Positions 9,470-18,002 of a stretch of DNA of 64,000 nt are shown one piece after another (within the stretch, counting starts at the first letter, position 1; each line of letters opens with the position of its first letter). A program made the position numbers and the translations under genes. Source of the DNA: Marinomonas primoryensis. GTDB taxonomy: Bacteria > Pseudomonadota > Gammaproteobacteria > Pseudomonadales > Marinomonadaceae. The stretch spans positions 730,001-794,000 of the forward strand of contig NZ_CP054301.1 in assembly GCF_013372285.1 (NCBI RefSeq), read 5' to 3'. The notes under the pieces are model-generated. The model searched no databases. It worked only from the letters and a program-made list of their open reading frames with translations, and was not told where the DNA came from.

Positions 9470-10090
9470 GTGGCAAGATCAAAAAGTAGTAATAGTTGGA
9501 TGAAGGAACATTTTGACGATCCGTATGTCAAAAAATCCCAACAAGATGGTTATCGCTCTAGGGCCAGTTATAAGCTGATGGAGATTAACGATAAAGATAA
9601 ATTGTTTAGACCTGCTATGCGTGTTGTTGACTTAGGTGCAGCGCCGGGTGGATGGTCTCAAGTGGCGGCGAAATTGGTGGGTGATAAGGGTACTGTTGTG
9701 GCCTCGGATATTTTGGAAATGTCACCTTTGGCTGGTGTAAGTTTTGTTCAAGGGGATTTTACTGAACAAGAAGTATACGAGGCAATCTTGGCTGAGATTG
9801 GAGATGAGAAAGCGGATCTTGTAATTTCAGATATGGCCCCCAATATGAGTGGTAACAGTTCTGCAGATCAGCCACAAGCCATGTATCTTGTAGAGCTTGC
9901 GTTGGACATGGCGGCTCAAGTGTTGCGTCCAGGTGGGAATTTTTTGGTGAAAGTGTTTCAGGGTGAAGGGTTTGAAGAATACCTCAAAACCATGCGGGCT
10001 CAATTTGATTCCGTTATAACGCGTAAGCCGGATGCGTCGCGAGCCAGAAGTCGCGAAGTTTACTTATTAGGAAGACAATATAAAGGTTAA
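9470..10090 (+). CDS. rlmE: 23S rRNA (uridine-2'-O) methyltransferase RlmE
   Basis: The 206-residue SAM-dependent methyltransferase modifies U2552 in the ribosomal A loop. The SAM-binding motif [16 protein letters not shown] and the catalytic set typical of RlmE are present: K within RSRASYKL, D in [10 protein letters not shown] in [14 protein letters not shown] and a late E in SREVYLLG. The start appears to be GTG (9470), since it gives the family's usual N-terminus ([14 protein letters not shown]). It lies just upstream of ftsH, as in E. coli. Confidence 0.95.
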   Translation: MARSKSSNSWMKEHFDDPYVKKSQQDGYRSRASYKLMEINDKDKLFRPAMRVVDLGAAPGGWSQVAAKLVGDKGTVVASDILEMSPLAGVSFVQGDFTEQEVYEAILAEIGDEKADLVISDMAPNMSGNSSADQPQAMYLVELALDMAAQVLRPGGNFLVKVFQGEGFEEYLKTMRAQFDSVITRKPDASRARSREVYLLGRQYKG

Positions 10091-10150
10091 TGAGAGATGT
10101 TCTGGTATTATGACCAGAGACATTAAAAATAACCGTTTAGAGGTGTGCTC

Positions 10151-12115
10151 TTGAACGATATGATGAAAAATATACTGTTGTGGTTGGTGATTGCTGCTGT
10201 ACTACTGACAGTTTTTAATAATTTTAATACGACGGCTGATACCAATCGAATCACTTATTCTGAATTTGTGAAAGAGGTTCAGGATGGGCGAATAGCGAAA
10301 GTCGTTGTTGAGGGTTATACCATTAGTGGTACCCGTACTAGCGGCGACACGTTTGATACGGTTCGTCCTGCCGCGGCAGACCCTAAAATAATGGACGATT
10401 TGCTTACTAATAATGTTGTTGTAGAGGGGCGTTTACCTGAGCAGCAAAGTATTTGGACTCAATTGCTGGTTGCTAGTTTTCCTATTCTTCTTATTCTTGC
10501 GATTTTCATGTTCTTCATGCGCCAGATGCAAGGTGGTGGCGGTGGTAAAGGTGGACCAATGTCTTTTGGTAAGTCTAAAGCGCGCCTTTTACCAGAGGAT
10601 CAGGTTAAAACTACTTTTGCAGATGTCGCTGGTTGTGATGAAGCGAAAGAAGATACATCAGAGTTGGTAGACTTTCTTCGCGAGCCAAGTAAATATCAAC
10701 GCCTAGGCGGTAAAATACCTCGCGGTATTTTGATGTGTGGCCCTCCAGGTACGGGTAAAACTTTGCTTGCAAAAGCGATAGCAGGTGAAGCGAAAGTGCC
10801 GTTCTTTACCATATCTGGTTCTGACTTCGTAGAAATGTTTGTTGGTGTGGGTGCGTCGCGTGTTCGTGATATGTTTGAACAGGCAAAAAAACATGCACCA
10901 TGCATTATTTTTATTGATGAAATTGATGCAGTAGGTCGTAATCGTGGTTCCGGTATGGGCGGCGGTAATGATGAGCGTGAGCAAACGTTAAACCAACTGT
11001 TGGTTGAAATGGATGGCTTTGAAGGTAACGAAGGTATTATCGTTATTGCGGCGACTAACCGTCCAGATGTATTGGATCCGGCATTGTTGCGTCCTGGTCG
11101 TTTTGATCGCCAGGTGCAAGTTGGTTTGCCGGATATTCGTGGTCGCGAACAGATTTTGAAGGTGCATTTGCGTAAAGTACCTTGTGATGATGATGTTGAA
11201 CCAAAAAACATCGCTCGCGGTACACCTGGTTTCTCTGGTGCTGATTTAGCTAACTTGGTTAACGAAGCTGCGTTATTTGCAGCGCGCTCTAATCGCCGCT
11301 TGGTGAATATGGAGCAGCTTGAACTGGCAAAAGATAAAATCCTCATGGGTGCCGAGCGCAAAACCATGGTGATGAGTGATAAAGAAAAATTAAACACGGC
11401 TTACCATGAAGCGGGTCATACTATTGTTGGTTACTTAATGCCAGAGCATGATCCCGTGTATAAAGTCTCTATTATTCCTCGTGGACGCGCTCTTGGTGTC
11501 ACTATGTATTTGCCAGAAGAAGATAAATACAGCGTGAGTAAAACAGGGCTTGAGAGTCAGGTTTGTAGTCTTTATGGCGGTCGTATAGCGGAAGAAATTG
11601 TTCACGGCTTCGATGGTGTATCTACTGGTGCGTCAAATGATATTGAACGCGCTACGAGTATTGCTCGTAACATGGTAACGAAGTGGGGCTTGTCTGCGAA
11701 GCTCGGTCCATTTGCTTACGAAGAAGATGATAACAATAGCGGTGGTTTTATTGCTGGGCCAACGGGCAGTAAAGCTAATTATTTCTCTCCTGAAACCGGA
11801 AAGATAATTGACGCTGAAGTTCAAGATATTATTAGTCGTTGTTACGTGAAATCAACACAAATACTGAATGATAATCGTTCTAAACTGGAAATGATGGCTG
11901 AAGCGTTGATGCAGTATGAAACGATTGATGCGAAGCAAATTAAAGAAATTATGGATGGTAATAAGCCTTCGGCTCCTGAAGGTTGGTCTGATCCTGGTGC
12001 TAACCCACCAAAAGGCGATAAAACTGAATCAACTGGTGAGGCTTCTTCATCAGAAGTGGGTTCAGATGATCAAGATGAAACTTCTAGTCAAGCACCTAAG
12101 CCTGCGAGTGAATAA
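10151..12115 (+). CDS. ftsH: ATP-dependent zinc metalloprotease FtsH
   Basis: This membrane-anchored AAA+ protease degrades misfolded membrane proteins and regulators such as LpxC and sigma-32. It has two N-terminal membrane segments (about 7-25 and 100-122), the Walker A GPPGTGKT (from residue 197), Walker [12 protein letters not shown], the second region of homology ending RPGRFDRQ, and the zinc site HEAGH (H419, E420, H423). I choose TTG at 10151 because GAGG lies seven bases upstream. A GTG at 10145 overlaps that site and ATG at 10160 is too far from it. The C-terminal tail of about 40 residues is rich in Ser, Asp and Glu. Length is close to E. coli FtsH (644-647). Confidence 0.96.
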   Translation: MNDMMKNILLWLVIAAVLLTVFNNFNTTADTNRITYSEFVKEVQDGRIAKVVVEGYTISGTRTSGDTFDTVRPAAADPKIMDDLLTNNVVVEGRLPEQQSIWTQLLVASFPILLILAIFMFFMRQMQGGGGGKGGPMSFGKSKARLLPEDQVKTTFADVAGCDEAKEDTSELVDFLREPSKYQRLGGKIPRGILMCGPPGTGKTLLAKAIAGEAKVPFFTISGSDFVEMFVGVGASRVRDMFEQAKKHAPCIIFIDEIDAVGRNRGSGMGGGNDEREQTLNQLLVEMDGFEGNEGIIVIAATNRPDVLDPALLRPGRFDRQVQVGLPDIRGREQILKVHLRKVPCDDDVEPKNIARGTPGFSGADLANLVNEAALFAARSNRRLVNMEQLELAKDKILMGAERKTMVMSDKEKLNTAYHEAGHTIVGYLMPEHDPVYKVSIIPRGRALGVTMYLPEEDKYSVSKTGLESQVCSLYGGRIAEEIVHGFDGVSTGASNDIERATSIARNMVTKWGLSAKLGPFAYEEDDNNSGGFIAGPTGSKANYFSPETGKIIDAEVQDIISRCYVKSTQILNDNRSKLEMMAEALMQYETIDAKQIKEIMDGNKPSAPEGWSDPGANPPKGDKTESTGEASSSEVGSDDQDETSSQAPKPASE

Positions 12116-12147
12116 CTTGTGTTATTGATTTTTGATATGGTCCTTTC

Positions 12148-12981
12148 ATGTCGTTAATGTCCTTTGGGGACAAGTCGTTAGACTTGTCCCTTCCTCATGT
12201 TATGGGGATACTAAATGTTACTCCTGACTCTTTTTCCGATGGAGGCGTTTTTAACTCCTTGGATAGTGCTTTGCGGCAATCTGAAAAAATGATTCAAGAA
12301 GGCGCTAGTATTATTGATGTTGGAGGCGAGTCAACTCGTCCAGGCGCTGTCTCTGTTGCTACTCAGCAAGAGGTTGATCGTGTTCTGCCTGTTATTGACG
12401 CTATTAAGCGGCGGTTCGATATTATTGTGTCGGTCGATACCAGTACGGCAGAGGTGATTCGAGGGGCTGCAGATTTAGGTGCAGGTTTAATTAATGATGT
12501 CCGATCGCTTGAGCGAGAAGGGGCTTTGTTGGCGGCCGCGAAGACGCATTTGCCGATTTGTTTGATGCATATGAAAGGTATGCCAAAAACGATGCAAGAT
12601 GCTCCTGAGTATGTGCAAGTGGTGGATGATGTTGCGGATTATTTAATGTCACGAGTCATAGCGTGTGAGTCGGTTGGTATTGCTCGTTCTCATTTGATTT
12701 TGGATCCAGGTATTGGGTTTGGAAAAGTACTTTCCCATAATTTGTCATTGCTAAATCATATCGAAAAAATTAAAAAACTAGGGTTTAACGTTCTTGTTGG
12801 TCTTTCTAGAAAGACCATGATCGGGGATGTATTAAATCTACCAGTTGAAGAGCGCCTGTATGGCACTATGGGAGCAAATGCTTCAGCCTATTCAAAGGGT
12901 GCTCGTATCTTTAGGGTTCATGATGTTAGGCCGCATGTTGAAATGCTGGCTCTAATGTCTCGTATTGAGAGAGAAGTTTAA
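12148..12981 (+). CDS. folP: Dihydropteroate synthase
   Basis: The 277-residue TIM-barrel enzyme condenses 6-hydroxymethyl-dihydropterin pyrophosphate with p-aminobenzoate to form dihydropteroate in folate synthesis, and is the sulfonamide target. The pterin pyrophosphate loop [14 protein letters not shown], the second loop [11 protein letters not shown], and DPGIGFGK and GLSRKTMIG are all present. It sits between ftsH and glmM as in E. coli, and its stop codon overlaps the glmM start by one base, implying translational coupling. Confidence 0.96.
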   Translation: MSLMSFGDKSLDLSLPHVMGILNVTPDSFSDGGVFNSLDSALRQSEKMIQEGASIIDVGGESTRPGAVSVATQQEVDRVLPVIDAIKRRFDIIVSVDTSTAEVIRGAADLGAGLINDVRSLEREGALLAAAKTHLPICLMHMKGMPKTMQDAPEYVQVVDDVADYLMSRVIACESVGIARSHLILDPGIGFGKVLSHNLSLLNHIEKIKKLGFNVLVGLSRKTMIGDVLNLPVEERLYGTMGANASAYSKGARIFRVHDVRPHVEMLALMSRIEREV

Positions 12982-14327
12982 TGCGCAAATATTTTGGTAC
13001 AGATGGAATTCGTGGGAAAGTTGGTACGGCGCCCATTACGCCAGAGTTTATGCTTAAGTTAGGCTGGGCAGCAGGGCAGGTTTTTAAAGAAAACGATAAG
13101 AAAATTCTGATCGGTAAAGATACGCGTATTTCTGGTTATATGTTCGAATCAGCGCTTGAGGCTGGCATTGTTGCCGCAGGTGCTGATGTGCGTTTGGTTG
13201 GCCCAATGCCAACGCCTGCGATCGCATACTTGACGCGTACTTTTCGCGCTAGTGCTGGGATTGTTATTAGTGCTTCTCATAACCCTTATACTGATAATGG
13301 AATTAAGTTTTTCTCTGCGCAAGGTGGCAAAATCTCCGACGAAGTGGAGGAGCGGATAGAGTACTTTCTTGAACAGCCTATGGTGGTTGTTGAGTCTAGT
13401 CTTATTGGGCGAGCTAAACGCATCGAAGATGCGGCAGGGCGTTATATTGAATACTGTAAAGGCACCTTTCCTATTGGTTTGCAGTTAAGTGGCTTAAAAA
13501 TTGTGGTTGATTGTGCAGATGGTGCAACATACCACGTTGCGCCTCGTGTGTTTTCTGAATTGGGTGCAGAGGTCATTTCTATTGGCGTCAATCCTGATGG
13601 GTTGAATATTAATGAGTTTAGTGGTGCGACAAAGCCTGAGTTGTTACGTAAAAATGTTTTAGCGGAAGAGGCTGATCTTGGTATTGCTCTAGATGGTGAT
13701 GGGGATCGTTTAATACTAGTTGACCGTCATGGTGTGGTTCGTGATGGTGATGATATCCTCTATATTATTGCGAATCACTTGATGCGGACTGGGCGTTTTA
13801 GTGGCGGAGTTGTTGGCACCTTGATGAGTAATTTCGGTTTAGAGCTAGCGTTCTCTGAAACTGGAATTGGCTTTAGTCGTGCTGCTGTTGGTGATCGCTA
13901 TGTTAATGAAAAGTTAGAGCAACACGGTTGGTTGTTAGGTGGTGAGCCATCGGGTCATATTGTGTGTAAGTCTATTACGACAACAGGCGATGGTATTATT
14001 GCCGCGCTTCAAGTGCTTAGGGCTATGATCGAAGAAGATAAAGATTTAGATGAGCTTCTTGTTGGTTTGGTTAAGTTTCCTCAGAAATTAAAAAACATTC
14101 GTGTGGCAAAGCGTTTTGTACCAAATGAAGAGCCTGAATTGCAGAAAGCGATTGCGGTTGCTAATGAACGTTTGAATGGTTTAGGGCGTGTTCTGCTAAG
14201 GGCCTCCGGAACCGAGCCTTTGATTCGAGTTATGGTTGAAGGTAGAGACAATGAGACGGTTGATGAGCTTGTTGATTATTTGGTCGAAGAGGTTAAGTCG
14301 GTTGTTTCCAAAAAAATGAGCGCATAA
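12981..14327 (+). CDS. glmM: Phosphoglucosamine mutase
   Basis: The 448-residue enzyme interconverts glucosamine-6-phosphate and glucosamine-1-phosphate on the way to UDP-GlcNAc for peptidoglycan and LPS. The active-site phosphoserine is S99 in [12 protein letters not shown]. The magnesium loop DGDGDR, the sugar-binding loop GGEPSGH and the phosphate-binding [15 protein letters not shown] are present in order. Length fits GlmM (about 445). Its ATG overlaps the folP stop by one base. The 89-bp gap before tpiA shows no evident terminator. Confidence 0.97.
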   Translation: MRKYFGTDGIRGKVGTAPITPEFMLKLGWAAGQVFKENDKKILIGKDTRISGYMFESALEAGIVAAGADVRLVGPMPTPAIAYLTRTFRASAGIVISASHNPYTDNGIKFFSAQGGKISDEVEERIEYFLEQPMVVVESSLIGRAKRIEDAAGRYIEYCKGTFPIGLQLSGLKIVVDCADGATYHVAPRVFSELGAEVISIGVNPDGLNINEFSGATKPELLRKNVLAEEADLGIALDGDGDRLILVDRHGVVRDGDDILYIIANHLMRTGRFSGGVVGTLMSNFGLELAFSETGIGFSRAAVGDRYVNEKLEQHGWLLGGEPSGHIVCKSITTTGDGIIAALQVLRAMIEEDKDLDELLVGLVKFPQKLKNIRVAKRFVPNEEPELQKAIAVANERLNGLGRVLLRASGTEPLIRVMVEGRDNETVDELVDYLVEEVKSVVSKKMSA

Positions 14328-14416
14328 AGCGAATTTTATGTGCTGAATAATAATAAATACTTGAAACCAAAGAGGGCTTTTCATAGAATGGGCGCCTCGA
14401 ATTTAGGGGTTAGGAT

Positions 14417-15166
14417 ATGATTCGTCAAAAGATTGTGGCTGGTAACTGGAAAATGAATGGCTCTAGAGAGTCTATTGTTTCACTAATTGGCGGCTTGCTT
14501 AAGATGGATGGTTCTAGCTCTGAAGTGGTTGTTGCTCCTTCTTTTCCTTATTTGTCTCAGGTTAACGATTTAATAGACGGCAGTGGTGTTATGTTGGCTG
14601 CCCAAAATGTTAGCCATGAGTTAAAAGGTGCCTACACAGGAGAGGTGTCTGCTTCTATGTTGGGTGATTTTGGGGTCAAGTATGTATTACTTGGTCACTC
14701 GGAGCGACGTTCACTTTATAGCGAAACAGACGATATTGTCGCTTCTAAAGTGAAAGCAGTGTTGGGTTTTGGTCTGGTGCCAATGTTGTGTATTGGTGAA
14801 ACATTGGCCGAGCGCGAATCCGGTAAAACACTTGATGTTTGTGAGCGTCAGATTCAAGCTGTTATTGATGTGGTTGGTATTGCTGCCTTTGAGCGGATGA
14901 CAATTGCATATGAGCCAGTTTGGGCAATAGGTACTGGCTTGTCAGCGAGTGCTGAACAGGCGCAAGAAGTACATCAATCAATTAGAGCCTTTTTGGCTAA
15001 ATCATCAGAGTCTGTCTCTCAAAAAGTTCAGATTTTGTATGGTGGAAGTGTTAAGGCATCAACCAGCTCGGCTTTATTTAAAATGCCTGACGTGGATGGT
15101 GCTCTTGTTGGTGGTGCATCTCTTGATGCAAAAGAATTTATAGCGATAGTAAAGGCAGCGGGTTAA
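14417..15166 (+). CDS. tpiA: Triosephosphate isomerase
   Basis: The 249-residue glycolytic enzyme interconverts dihydroxyacetone phosphate and glyceraldehyde-3-phosphate. The catalytic residues are visible: K12 in NWKMNG, H94 in LLGHSERR and E166 in YEPVWAIGTG, followed by the phosphate-gripping YGGSV. AGGGGTTAGGAT before the ATG gives a fair ribosome binding site. The stop is three bases before the secG ATG, so the pair is likely co-transcribed, as in Pseudomonas. Confidence 0.97.
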   Translation: MIRQKIVAGNWKMNGSRESIVSLIGGLLKMDGSSSEVVVAPSFPYLSQVNDLIDGSGVMLAAQNVSHELKGAYTGEVSASMLGDFGVKYVLLGHSERRSLYSETDDIVASKVKAVLGFGLVPMLCIGETLAERESGKTLDVCERQIQAVIDVVGIAAFERMTIAYEPVWAIGTGLSASAEQAQEVHQSIRAFLAKSSESVSQKVQILYGGSVKASTSSALFKMPDVDGALVGGASLDAKEFIAIVKAAG

Positions 15167-15169
15167 TTG

Positions 15170-15529
15170 ATGGAAGCACTTATTTTAGTTTTGCATGTAC
15201 TGGCGGCGGTAGCCATTATCGCGTTGGTTTTGTTACAGCAAGGTAAAGGTGCAGACGCTGGTGCCTCTTTTGGTGGTGGCGGTGCGTCCCAGACAGTATT
15301 TGGGAGTCAAGGTGGTAGTAGTTTTTTTGGGAAGATGACTGCTTTTTTTGCATTGGTTTTCTTTTTGACAAGCTTTGGCTTGGCTTTTTATGCCAGCCAG
15401 CAAGCGAAAAGTGTTTCTGGTGCGCTTGATTATGTTCCTTCGGCTCCTCAAGTTGAAGAAACGGTAGGGTTGCCCGAGTTAGGTGGCAGCAGTAAAAAAG
15501 CAACATCGGATATACCAGTAACTGAATAG
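15170..15529 (+). CDS. secG: Preprotein translocase subunit SecG
   Basis: The 119-residue protein has two membrane segments (about 1-20 and 50-72) separated by the family's glycine-rich loop (GKGADAGASFGGGGASQTVFGSQGG begins after LLQQ). It assists SecYEG-mediated protein export. The ATG at 15170 is preferred over the TTG at 15167, which immediately follows the tpiA stop. The C-terminal 45 residues after the second membrane segment are polar and poorly conserved, as usual. It lies directly upstream of tRNA-Leu, the common secG-leuU order. Confidence 0.93.
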   Translation: MEALILVLHVLAAVAIIALVLLQQGKGADAGASFGGGGASQTVFGSQGGSSFFGKMTAFFALVFFLTSFGLAFYASQQAKSVSGALDYVPSAPQVEETVGLPELGGSSKKATSDIPVTE

Positions 15530-15583
15530 CCTTTGGCTTTGGTGTATTTGGATAAGCGTTTTGTTGTTTGATAAAAGTGTTTT

Positions 15584-15669
15584 GCGGATGTGGCGGAATT
15601 GGTAGACGCGCCACCTTGAGGGGGTGGTGAGCTTTGCTCGTGGGGGTTCGAGTCCCCCCATCCGCACCA
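15584..15669 (+). tRNA. tRNA-Leu (anticodon GAG)
   Basis: The 86-nt gene has a full cloverleaf with the long class II variable arm. The acceptor stem GCGGATG pairs with CATCCGC, the anticodon stem CCACC/GGTGG holds loop TTGAGGG with anticodon GAG, the T arm is GGGGG-TTCGAGT-CCCCC, and CCA is encoded. It reads leucine CUY codons. It follows secG, as leuU does in E. coli, but the initiator tRNA that often follows is missing here. Confidence 0.97.
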
Positions 15670-15786
15670 ATCTTGAATTGATATTGTATTTTGTGTATGA
15701 TGTCGAGATATTGATGTAGGGCAATCTGGTTTGTCGAGTTTTAAGCTTCTGTATAGAAACTTTTCTCATGGTTTTCCTTTTTAGGT

Positions 15787-15796
15787 ATCCGCACCA
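15787..15796 (+). repeat. Direct repeat of tRNA-Leu 3' end
   Basis: ATCCGCACCA is identical to the last ten bases of the tRNA-Leu gene (15660-15669), 127 bp downstream. It has no cloverleaf around it. It may be the remnant of a tandem tRNA copy or an attachment-site scar, or it may be chance. Confidence 0.45.
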
Positions 15797-15881
15797 GTTT
15801 GTTCTTAGTGTTAAGTGTCAGGATTGACGACCTTCTTTATCGAAGGATTCTCTCTCAATTTTTATTGAGTTGAGTGCTGAG

Positions 15882-15902
15882 AACCCCTATATGGGGTTTT
15901 TT
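15882..15902 (+). terminator. Intrinsic terminator or attenuator in the rimP leader, first
   Basis: The stem AACCCC (15882-15887) pairs with GGGGTT (15893-15898) around loop TATAT, and the T run continues to 15902. It would end the tRNA-Leu transcript or attenuate the nusA operon. Confidence 0.75.
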
Positions 15903-15936
15903 GTTATCTACACTGTTACTGTTTATAAACGGAAAT

Positions 15937-15956
15937 GGGCCTTGAGCCCGTTTTTT
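15937..15956 (+). terminator. Intrinsic terminator or attenuator in the rimP leader, second
   Basis: GGGC (15937-15940) pairs with GCCC (15946-15949), followed by GTTTTTT. An alternative pairing of AAACGG (15928-15933) with CCGTTT (15948-15953) overlaps it. The two could be mutually exclusive folds. It lies 40 bp before rimP. Confidence 0.65.
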
Positions 15957-15995
15957 ATTTCTGGGTTCTACAAAATTGGTTTTCGGAGAAAACGA

Positions 15996-16457
15996 TTGTC
16001 AGCAAAATATACGATTTTAGAAGAACTAATTCGACCGGTCGTTGAAGGTTTAGGGTTTGAGTTTTGGGGTATGGAATACTTGTCTTTAGGTAAAGATTCT
16101 GTGCTTCGTATTTTTATTGAAACAGATGCTGAAAAAGGAATTGACGTAGAAGATTGCGCCCGAGTCAGTCGTCAAGTTAGTTCTATTCTAGATGTTGAGG
16201 ACCCAATTACTGGGGAATACAACCTAGAAGTGTCATCACCAGGTTTAGATCGGCCTTTATTTAGTTTGGCTCAGTATCAAGCATATATCGGTTCTATTGT
16301 CGCTTTGCGTTTACGTGTGCCTTTTGATGGTCGCCGTAAATTTAAAGGGCAACTAATGGGGATCGAAAGCGAAGATATTGTTATTCGTGTAGATCAAGAA
16401 GAATACTTGTTGCCGATTGACTTAGTCGATAAGGCAAATGTTGTTCCACAATTTTAA
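15996..16457 (+). CDS. rimP: Ribosome maturation factor RimP
   Basis: The 153-residue protein helps assemble the 30S subunit. The motif DVEDPITGEYNLEVSSPGLDRPL is the RimP hallmark (about residues 67-89), preceded by LRIFIETDAEKGIDVEDCARVSRQ. I start at TTG 15996 because GGAG lies seven bases upstream and this gives the usual length (E. coli 150). The longer frame opening at 15870 runs back through the two leader terminators. It is the first gene of rimP-nusA-infB-rbfA-truB-rpsO-pnp. Confidence 0.94.
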   Translation: MSAKYTILEELIRPVVEGLGFEFWGMEYLSLGKDSVLRIFIETDAEKGIDVEDCARVSRQVSSILDVEDPITGEYNLEVSSPGLDRPLFSLAQYQAYIGSIVALRLRVPFDGRRKFKGQLMGIESEDIVIRVDQEEYLLPIDLVDKANVVPQF

Positions 16458-16485
16458 ATATTAACCTTGAAGAGAGGCTAAAAGG

Positions 16486-17976
16486 ATGAGCAAAGAAATT
16501 CTTTTGGTAGTCGAAGCCGTTTCCAACGAGAAAGATGTTCCGAAACAAGTTATTTTCGAAGCCGTTGAAATTGCTTTAGCTAGTGCTGCCAAACGCCGTT
16601 TTGAAGAAGATGCATTAATTCGCGTCTCTATTGATCAGCGTACAGGCGACTATAAAACTTACCGTCAGTGGAATATTGTCGCAGACGAAGATTACTCCAC
16701 TCCAGCTTCAGAATTAACGATAGACGATTCTGAAGAGCAAAACCTCGGCATTGATATTGGCGGGATTTACGAAGAAGAAGTGGAATCTGAAATATTTGGC
16801 CGTATTGCTGCGCAAACAGCAAAACAAGTTATCGTGCAAAAAGTACGTGAAGCTGAACGTGCTAAAATGGTGGCTTTGTATACCGAGAAAGTGGGCAAAC
16901 TTGTTCACGGTCAAGTGAAGAAAGTGACCCGTGATAGCCTAATTGTTGATCTTGGTGAAAACGCAGAAGCATCCTTGCCTAAAGATCAATTAATTGGGCG
17001 TGAAAGTTTCCGAATGAATGATCGAATTCGTGCTTTGTTGCTTGAAATTCGTGAAGACAGTCGCGGCGCGCAATTGATTCTTTCGCGTAATTCACCCGCG
17101 TTTATGATTGAGTTATTCCGCCTTGAAGTGCCGGAAATTGCTGAAGAGATCATTGAAATTCGCAGTGCATCACGAGATCCAGGTCTTCGTGCAAAAATTG
17201 CAGTCAAGACAAATGACCGTCGTATTGACCCGATTGGTGCTTGTGTTGGTATGCGTGGTGCTCGAGTTCAAGCGGTTTCTAATGAGATGAATGGCGAGCG
17301 CGTTGATATTGTGCTTTGGGATGATAATCCAGCTCAATTGGTTATTAATGCCATGTCACCTGCGGAAGTGGATTCTATCGTCATAGACGAAGATGCGCAT
17401 TCTATGGATGTTGCGGTTAAGAGCGATAACCTAGCTCAAGCAATTGGCCGTAACGGCCAGAACGTCCGTTTGGCTTCTACACTTACTGGTTGGTCTTTAA
17501 ATGTAATGACCAGCGAAGACGCTGAAGCTAAGCAACAAGAAGAATCACAAAAACTGATTGATATCTTTGTTACTGGATTAGACATTGATGATGATTTAGC
17601 CATTCAAATGGTTGATGAGGGCTTTTCTTCTCTTGAAGAGGTCGCTTATATCCCAATGGAAGAGATGTTAGACATTGACGGATTTGATGAGGATTTAGTA
17701 AACGAGCTGCGTTCACGAGCAAAAGAGGCCTTGTTAAATCAAGCGCTTCAAGCGGAAGAGCAATTAGACGGTGCCAAACCTGCTGCTGATTTATTAGCAA
17801 TGGAAGGAATGGATAATCATCTTGCTTTGGTGCTTGCTTCTATAGGGGTAATTACTATGGAAGATTTGGCTGAACAGTCAGTTGATGAGTTGCTTGATGT
17901 TGAAGGTATGACGGAAGCGCGTGCGGCCAGTCTTATTTTGACGGCTCGTGCACCTTGGTTTGCTGAATCTGAATAA
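16486..17976 (+). CDS. nusA: Transcription termination/antitermination factor NusA
   Basis: The 496-residue protein binds RNA polymerase and nascent RNA, promoting pausing, intrinsic termination and ribosomal antitermination. In order it has the polymerase-binding N-terminal domain (1-130), an S1 domain (about 135-200, [21 protein letters not shown]), two KH domains (about 205-350, with [14 protein letters not shown] and [13 protein letters not shown]), and two acidic helix-hairpin-helix repeats at the C-terminus. These C-terminal repeats are typical of gammaproteobacterial NusA. AGAGAGGC upstream gives a good ribosome binding site. It probably regulates its own operon through the leader terminators. 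Confidence 0.97.
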   Translation: MSKEILLVVEAVSNEKDVPKQVIFEAVEIALASAAKRRFEEDALIRVSIDQRTGDYKTYRQWNIVADEDYSTPASELTIDDSEEQNLGIDIGGIYEEEVESEIFGRIAAQTAKQVIVQKVREAERAKMVALYTEKVGKLVHGQVKKVTRDSLIVDLGENAEASLPKDQLIGRESFRMNDRIRALLLEIREDSRGAQLILSRNSPAFMIELFRLEVPEIAEEIIEIRSASRDPGLRAKIAVKTNDRRIDPIGACVGMRGARVQAVSNEMNGERVDIVLWDDNPAQLVINAMSPAEVDSIVIDEDAHSMDVAVKSDNLAQAIGRNGQNVRLASTLTGWSLNVMTSEDAEAKQQEESQKLIDIFVTGLDIDDDLAIQMVDEGFSSLEEVAYIPMEEMLDIDGFDEDLVNELRSRAKEALLNQALQAEEQLDGAKPAADLLAMEGMDNHLALVLASIGVITMEDLAEQSVDELLDVEGMTEARAASLILTARAPWFAESE

Positions 17977-18002
17977 AATCTGAGTACATAAGGGGGAACT
18001 TA

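Larger units (their letters stand above)
15670..15995 (+). promoter_or_regulatory. Hairpin-rich leader of the rimP-nusA-infB operon
   Basis: The 326-bp space between tRNA-Leu and rimP has no gene. It contains a 10-bp copy of the tRNA 3' end (15787-15796), a hairpin CCTTC/GAAGG (15831-15846), a perfect hairpin CTCAAT-TTTT-ATTGAG (15854-15869) and two terminator-like hairpins (15882-15902, 15937-15956). In E. coli the nusA operon is known to be attenuated by terminators in its leader. A similar arrangement is inferred here. I could not identify a convincing promoter. Confidence 0.65.

Noticed and set aside
10696..11397. A 233-codon frame antisense to ftsH
   Set aside because: It lies fully inside the conserved AAA domain on the other strand and mirrors its codons.
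15870..15995. Extended N-terminus for RimP from 15870
   Set aside because: It would translate through two terminator hairpins; TTG 15996 has a proper GGAG and gives the family length.
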